Shown piece after piece: positions 32,963-37,342 of a stretch of 37,342 nucleotides of DNA; the stretch's first letter is position 1, and each line of letters starts with the position of its first letter. The position numbers were made by a program, and so were the translations under genes. Origin of the DNA: a bacterium (lineage in GTDB: Bacteria; T1Sed10-126); NCBI GenBank assembly GCA_003554945.1, contig PWHN01000062.1, forward strand, positions 1-37,342, read 5' to 3'. The notes beneath the pieces were generated by a model. The model was not told the DNA's origin and did no database searches. It saw only the letters and a program-made list of their open reading frames with translations.

Positions 32963-33325
32963 CTAATTTACCGTTTTTTCGCTGATACGGTTTTCTTCAT
33001 CCACCAGAATACAGGATGGCGAATGATTAATAACCTTCGTCTCTTCCATATGAGCGTAGGCGAGAATAATAACCTTGTCGCCTACTTGGGCTTTCCGGGC
33101 GGCAGCCCCGTTGAAACAGATAACGCCTGATCCCGCTTCCCCTTCAATCACATACGTTTCCAGGCGTTCGCCATTGTCTATGTTCACAACCTGTACTTTT
33201 TCATTGGGGACTATTCCGGCGGCATCGATTAGCTCTTTATCAATTGTGATACTGCCGGTATAATTTAAGTCGGCGTCGGTCACCGTAGCCCGGTGAATTT
33301 TTCCCTTCAGAACTTCTACTAACAT
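32963..33325 (-). CDS. panD: Aspartate 1-decarboxylase
   Basis: Pyruvoyl enzyme making beta-alanine for pantothenate/CoA. The self-cleavage site Gly-Ser is in '[10 protein letters not shown]' (about residues 21-30), and '[15 protein letters not shown]' and '[20 protein letters not shown]' are family-typical. 120 aa. I start at the ATG at 33325, because GAGGTG is located 5' of it; an in-frame ATG five codons earlier overlaps that ribosome binding site. Monocistronic; panB and panC are not adjacent. Confidence 0.95.
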   Translation of the reverse strand: MLVEVLKGKIHRATVTDADLNYTGSITIDKELIDAAGIVPNEKVQVVNIDNGERLETYVIEGEAGSGVICFNGAAARKAQVGDKVIILAYAHMEETKVINHSPSCILVDEENRISEKTVN

Positions 33326-33654
33326 CGATTTACACCTCATAAAAATAAGTTAGCTATTAGTCAGTAATTTTCGTAAACATGTGAGACCCCTTAATTTTGC
33401 TTCCGAGCATTATATTATATCATCTGAATCGATAGTGTTAAATTGGCATCTTTTATTTGGCAGGACCTTCTTTCGAATCCCTTTTTCTGCAAGGGCGCGA
33501 GGTAAGTGATGCGTAATTACGAACTTGATCTACCGTTCGTTATTATGGAACCCGCTCCGTACCCCATGTTTAAGACCTTATTGATCGACTATCAATAATT
33601 TCATCAGCAACAGCAGACAACTTGATAGTTTTCCTAAAAATAGGAGAAAATAGA
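33326..33654. other. Divergent promoter region between panD and the HIT gene
   Basis: A gap of 329 bases between divergent genes. It holds the panD promoter and the HIT-gene ribosome binding site (AGGAGA, 33642-33647). Nothing else recognisable. Confidence 0.5.
33414..33442 (-). promoter_or_regulatory. Promoter for panD
   Basis: On the minus strand: TTTAAC (33442-33437), 17-base spacer, TATAAT (33419-33414). Upstream of panD by about 85 bases. Confidence 0.6.
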
Positions 33655-34074
33655 ATGAGTTCCCCATTTCTTGATATCCCAGAATCAGAGTGGATAGCCC
33701 ACAATCAGCATGCTTTTGCTATTTATGACAATTATCCGGTAACCAGGGGACACGCTCTAATAATTACCCGCCGCCAGGTGCCCACCTGGTTTGAGGCCAC
33801 AGCCGCTGAACATAAAGCTATCTTCGATTTAATAGCTGAGCTCCGTCAATATCTGAAAAATGAATTTGATCCTGATGGCTTTAATATCGGCGTAAATTGT
33901 GGTGAGACTGCCGGACAGACTATCGACCACCTGCATGTGCACCTGATTCCCCGTTACCGGGGGGACGTTGATGATCCGACCGGGGGAGTGCGGCATGTAA
34001 TTCCCGAACGAGGCAATTATAAAGATAATTCCATAGAAAATTGGCAGGAGTCTGCTCCCGGAGCAAACTTATAA
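33655..34074 (+). CDS. HIT-family nucleotide hydrolase/transferase
   Basis: 139 aa with the histidine triad 'HLHVHLIPRYRGD' near residue 100 and the N-terminal 'GHALIITRRQVPTW'. HIT proteins cleave nucleotide phosphoramidates or dinucleoside polyphosphates; the exact substrate cannot be told. ATG at 33655 has TAGGAGA eight bases upstream; an earlier in-frame ATG at 33622 has none. Confidence 0.9.
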   Translation: MSSPFLDIPESEWIAHNQHAFAIYDNYPVTRGHALIITRRQVPTWFEATAAEHKAIFDLIAELRQYLKNEFDPDGFNIGVNCGETAGQTIDHLHVHLIPRYRGDVDDPTGGVRHVIPERGNYKDNSIENWQESAPGANL

Positions 34075-34143
34075 TTAAGGCTCCATATAATCTATTAAAA
34101 ATAGAATTGTTCTAAAATGGGTTGTGTAAGAAAATCCGAGCGA

Positions 34144-34524
34144 TTATAGTTTATTTCTCGAATTTTTTATCTCTATCCGCGCTTCGTCTGTCTCCAGTAT
34201 TAGTTCTTCTATTTCCCATTGGCCGGCGCTTCTCTCCGCCTCAATGTGCAAAACACCTTTTTCTTCGCTCCCGGCTACCGGTATAGAGAGGGCTGCTTCT
34301 CCGCCTGGACCGCTGGTTGAAACTGATCCAGTTACAAACCACCAACGCGCTGCAACTGGAGCTCCCAGAAGCTCTTCGGCTTCTTTTGAGTTTTGAACCC
34401 GTTCCAGGGCCAGTTGATATGGCGTGCTGAAGCGAAAACCAATGCTGACTCCAACAAAAACCAATAGACCCAGACAAACTAATCCCAGCAAAATTGCTCC
34501 TATTAATTTTAACCACCAGAACAT
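34144..34524 (-). CDS. Small membrane protein with a Coa1-like domain
   Basis: 126 aa. One N-terminal membrane helix ('LIGAILLGLVCLGLLVFVGV') and a soluble domain with 'PYQLALERVQNSKEAEELLG' and 'WWFVTGSVSTSGPGGEAALS'. This layout (Y-x-x-A-x-x-x-V, LGxPV, then a G-x-A strand) matches the Coa1/Tim21-type fold seen in many bacterial proteins of unknown role. A cytochrome oxidase link should not be assumed in an anaerobe. Starts 449 bases upstream of, and divergent from, the ArfB-like gene. Confidence 0.6.
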   Translation of the reverse strand: MFWWLKLIGAILLGLVCLGLLVFVGVSIGFRFSTPYQLALERVQNSKEAEELLGAPVAARWWFVTGSVSTSGPGGEAALSIPVAGSEEKGVLHIEAERSAGQWEIEELILETDEARIEIKNSRNKL

Positions 34525-34973
34525 CTTTGTTCACCTCAAATTCCTCGGTTTCCTTGTTGCTTCTCAAACATATATGTCGACTTCACTCCATTTCTATACC
34601 CAGCCGCCATCGTCGAACTTGACCCGCCAAACCAGCACCCCCGACCGTCATTGCCCGGCTTGAACGGGCAATCCAGTGACGTTGACCTTGATCTTGACCT
34701 TGACTGTTGATCATCACCGTTGCCGTTGATTTTGACTTTTGACCATCGACTATTGACCAACGTCTTCGACCGTCGACTGTCGACCATTGACTCCCGCCCA
34801 AGGACTCTTGACCATTGTAAAAATAGGTTAGTTGCGCCATTCCCCGACACCAATTATAATAAGATTTGCTGCTGTTGTAATCCTTTTAATTGCTGAGTCT
34901 GAAATTACTGACTTGATCCTCATTCTCTTTTAACAAAACGCTCTGATTTTCCCGGACATGAAAGGCAGAAACA
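34525..34973. repeat. Spacer with palindromic unit and TTGACC-type degenerate array
   Basis: No gene is supported in these 449 bases. A palindromic unit is at 34644-34675 (arms 34650-34657 and 34665-34672, perfect). From about 34674 to 34815 a degenerate repeat of TTGACC/TTGATC/CGACC-type hexamers follows, roughly every 6 or a multiple of 6 bases in its first part. It resembles the repeat debris at 2540-2860. Confidence 0.6.
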
Positions 34974-35438
34974 ATGAAACTATCGGAAAACGATGTGACC
35001 TTTGAATTTATGCGTTCCGGGGGCCCGGGAGGCCAGCATGTTAATCGCCGCTCAACCGCTGTTCGGCTGCGCGTTAGTCTTGAAGACCTACCAATACAAT
35101 TTTCTCAGAAAAAGGATCTGCGCCAACATCTGCCGGCTCGACTGCTTACCAATGACGACGAAATAATCGTTGAGAATAGAGAATCACGCTCCCGTCAGCG
35201 TAATAAAGAACAGGCTCTAAATACAGCGGCACAAGAAATTGATAACGCACTTGTGCGCGCACGTCAGTCCCGGCGCAGCAAGAAACGAAAGCAACGTGTT
35301 CAAAGTGGCGGTGGTGGTGGCGGCCAGCAAGAGGATATTATCGAAAAACAAAAAAAGCGTCGGCGGGCCGAAACGACTGACGATCTGTTGAAACAGGCTT
35401 ATCTCGAAGATCCAAATTTGCTCGAAGAAGACGAATAA
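34974..35438 (+). CDS. ArfB/YaeJ-type peptidyl-tRNA hydrolase (ribosome rescue)
   Basis: 154 aa. The release-factor GGQ motif is at residues 19-21 in 'RSGGPGGQHVNRRSTAV'. After the catalytic domain comes a very basic stretch ('RARQSRRSKKRKQR', about residues 95-108), as in ArfB, whose tail enters the empty mRNA channel of stalled ribosomes. A Gly-rich linker (111-116) and an acidic end follow, longer than usual. It starts 5 bases after GGCAG-rich sequence and is 4 bases before the M48 gene, suggesting an operon. Confidence 0.9.
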   Translation: MKLSENDVTFEFMRSGGPGGQHVNRRSTAVRLRVSLEDLPIQFSQKKDLRQHLPARLLTNDDEIIVENRESRSRQRNKEQALNTAAQEIDNALVRARQSRRSKKRKQRVQSGGGGGGQQEDIIEKQKKRRRAETTDDLLKQAYLEDPNLLEEDE

Positions 35439-35442
35439 TTCA

Positions 35443-37122
35443 ATGCAATCAAATGATCTAAAACCAGAAACTTTTTACGATATTCGCGACGATGCTACCC
35501 GAGCTATTTTAATGCTTACCCCGCAACTGCTAATTGTCTATTCTCTCAGTGTCGGTCTGCTGGGAGCAATTATCGCTTCCTTTTTACTCCCCTCAAACGG
35601 CGTTAGTTCCATTGACTGGGGATATTTTTGGGAATACTTTCTTTACGGTGCCGGCCTGGGCTTACTGCTAGCCTTATTTCATATTTATCGCGCTTACACA
35701 AAGTCCCCGGCAAATATAGCCGGCCAGCTCGGGGCCGAACCACTGGATAGCTCCGATCATTACCACAACACTTTTGAAAACGTTGTCGAAGAAATTTGTC
35801 TGCCTGCCCCCGTAGACCGGGTTAAGCCACGCGTTATCCCTTCCTCACGTACTAATGCTCTCGCTGTTGGCGACCAGGAGGAAGCAATCGTTTTAATTAC
35901 CGAGGGCGCTCTCGGCCGGCTGCGCCGCGATGAACTGCAGGCGGTCGTCGCTCATGAAATGGCACATATTTCTTACGGTGACGCCCGGCTCAAATCATTT
36001 ACCAGCGCCATTTTGCAAACATTTGAAATTTTTAGTTTTAAAAATATATCTTTGTCACGTTATAAAAACCGTCGTCGCTCCCGGCTCCGTTTTCGTGGGC
36101 GGGGCGCCGCTCTTTATCTGTTACTTGTCGTCGTCTCCACGCTATTAAAGGGATTCAATAGAATTATAGCTACCGGTATCTCCGTCCAGCGGGAATGGCG
36201 AGCTGATGGCACAGCGATTGAATACTGCCGCGACCCGGTCGCGCTCGCTGCCGGTCTTTATCAGCTTGGTATGGTTAAACCAAAAATTGCTCCTGTAGGC
36301 AACCCCTATCCAGTAGATTCTTACCGCGAAGCGGTCAGCTCGCCCGCTTTTGAATCCCTCTTGCTCGTACCTTTTGATTCTGTTTCACGCCAACACAAGA
36401 CCAGTACAATCATTGATCGCTTATTTCATACTCATCCGCCGCTTGAGGAGCGAATTAACCGACATCTTAAACTCGCCGGAGAACCTTATTCAAATCTTGT
36501 CTCCAGGCTGGAAAACGAACAACCTTCCCCTGACGTCCCTTTCCGGGCCATGCGTGATAAAGAGGGCAACCCTCTGCAGCAGCAGAAGTGGTGGCTGCAC
36601 CGGGAAGGAGAGAGTCGGGAGGTTTCCTTTCTTGACTTACTCACCGGTAAAGCGTTGGATAAAGAAACTCTACTTGCCCACGAAAAAGATGAAGACTGGA
36701 GTTCACCGGATCAGCACCCCGAGTTTAGTGCTATTAAAAAAATGGTTGAGGCCGATGGAACTAAAGAAAACTGTCCCGAGTGCGAAGTTCCCCTCTGCCG
36801 CCGGGTCTACCTGGGAGTGCCAATTAAAGTTTGTCTTGCCTGCGGAGGTATTGCCCTGACCTGGCGCCAGCTGGTAAGATTAGAAGCCCGGCACCGTGAC
36901 GGTGAGTTGCCGGCAAGACTTGGAAAAATAGAGGAATACACGGGTTATCACGGCAGTGAAGCAATTCCCGAAGATGAGATCACCGGCGGCGAATGTCCTC
37001 ACTGCAAGACGTCTTTTCGGACTAAGCGTTACCGGGGTACAAAACTGATAGTAGATCAATGCACTGTTTGTAAATTAACCTGGTTCCGCGAAGACGAATT
37101 AACTATTGCTCTTAACCTTTAA
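35443..37122 (+). CDS. M48 family membrane metalloprotease with two C-terminal zinc ribbons
   Basis: 559 aa, HtpX/Ste24-like. Two N-terminal membrane helices (about 22-49 and 58-82). The zinc motif HEMAH is at 171-175 with the third ligand Glu in 'QREWRADGTAIEYC' (about 250). A further hydrophobic segment precedes this Glu. The C-terminus carries two zinc-ribbon units of TFIIB type: 'CPECEVPLC...CLACGG' (about 440-470) and 'CPHCKTSF...CTVCK' (about 520-550). Such ribbons are not part of standard HtpX and may recognise substrates or partners. Probably quality control of membrane proteins. ATG directly after the ArfB-like gene. Confidence 0.88.
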   Translation: MQSNDLKPETFYDIRDDATRAILMLTPQLLIVYSLSVGLLGAIIASFLLPSNGVSSIDWGYFWEYFLYGAGLGLLLALFHIYRAYTKSPANIAGQLGAEPLDSSDHYHNTFENVVEEICLPAPVDRVKPRVIPSSRTNALAVGDQEEAIVLITEGALGRLRRDELQAVVAHEMAHISYGDARLKSFTSAILQTFEIFSFKNISLSRYKNRRRSRLRFRGRGAALYLLLVVVSTLLKGFNRIIATGISVQREWRADGTAIEYCRDPVALAAGLYQLGMVKPKIAPVGNPYPVDSYREAVSSPAFESLLLVPFDSVSRQHKTSTIIDRLFHTHPPLEERINRHLKLAGEPYSNLVSRLENEQPSPDVPFRAMRDKEGNPLQQQKWWLHREGESREVSFLDLLTGKALDKETLLAHEKDEDWSSPDQHPEFSAIKKMVEADGTKENCPECEVPLCRRVYLGVPIKVCLACGGIALTWRQLVRLEARHRDGELPARLGKIEEYTGYHGSEAIPEDEITGGECPHCKTSFRTKRYRGTKLIVDQCTVCKLTWFREDELTIALNL

Positions 37123-37204
37123 TCCGATAATAAGCACCTCCTTCATTTGTAAACGGATTGGTGGGAGCAGGCACTTTAAACATGTCTCTTTTATTTTTTG
37201 AGTT

Positions 37205-37342
37205 TTGATTCTAACTTTCACACTTTTTAACTTTCACACTTTTTAACTTTTTAACTTTCACACTTTTTAACTTTTTAACTTTCACACTTTTTAACTTTTT
37301 AACTTTCACACTTTTTAACTTTTTAACTTTCACACTTTTTAA
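37205..37342. repeat. 8-mer tandem array (TTTCACAC/TTTTTAAC)
   Basis: Repeats of the 24-base unit TTTCACAC-TTTTTAAC-TTTTTAAC and shorter variants run from about 37212 to the end of the window, so the array is cut off. Nothing coding. The unit is made of two related 8-mers, suggesting slippage growth. Confidence 0.85.

Noticed and set aside
34144-34524. Cytochrome oxidase assembly factor, from the Coa1-like domain
   Set aside because: The domain occurs widely in bacteria of unknown function and nothing else here points to an oxidase.
37205-37342. CRISPR array
   Set aside because: The repeats are short, low-complexity and contiguous, with no unique spacers.

Overview
The window looks like chromosomal DNA of an anaerobic, probably halophilic, diderm Firmicute; Halanaerobiales or a relative is my best guess. 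This rests on four things: the Firmicute gene order PIN/TRAM - ispD - ispF - gltX; acidic proteins throughout; a secreted beta-barrel-like protein ending in Phe, which implies an outer membrane; and fermentative or anaerobic functions (HypF/HypC, carbamate kinase, ApbE). The taxonomic assignment is inference. I see no rRNA, tRNA, CRISPR array, transposase or phage gene.

Layout. 1-128 is a highly structured inverted-repeat element. 206-4419 holds housekeeping genes (PIN/TRAM, ispD, ispF, gltX). 4525-9635 holds a GT4 glycosyltransferase, a SurA-type lipoprotein, gpmI and a convergent GH88-like hydrolase. 9705-12446 is hypF-hypC, where hypC appears to start at a non-canonical ATC codon. 12749-16397 holds an outer-membrane-type protein, a flagellin with an extra beta-sandwich-like domain and a CsrA-type leader, and apbE.

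16601-27101 is the most remarkable part. A gene fusing endonuclease V to a CCA-adding enzyme is followed 9 bases later by nine genes for a complex-I-like assembly: a 3-TM protein in the NuoA position, then NuoC, D, H, J, K, L, M and N-like subunits. There is no gene for any Fe-S subunit (NuoB, I, E, F, G). The quinone-site residues of NuoD/NuoH and many of the ion-path residues of NuoK, L and M are replaced, while NuoN keeps its key Glu and Lys residues. This may be a non-redox membrane complex derived from complex I, or one that gets its Fe-S module from elsewhere in the genome.

27501-32810 is a nitrogen/energy cluster: two knotted (YgeW-type) carbamoyltransferases, carbamate kinase, a zinc-ribbon threonine-synthase-like PLP enzyme and a normal-looking ornithine carbamoyltransferase. 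The likely theme is phosphorolysis of ureido compounds to carbamoyl phosphate, then ATP.

32963-37122 holds panD, a HIT-family hydrolase, a Coa1-like membrane protein, an ArfB-type ribosome-rescue hydrolase and an M48 metalloprotease with two zinc ribbons. Between genes there are several families of short palindromic repeats. Copies sit inside the complex-I-like operon and at the very 3' end of hypF. The window ends in an 8-mer tandem array.
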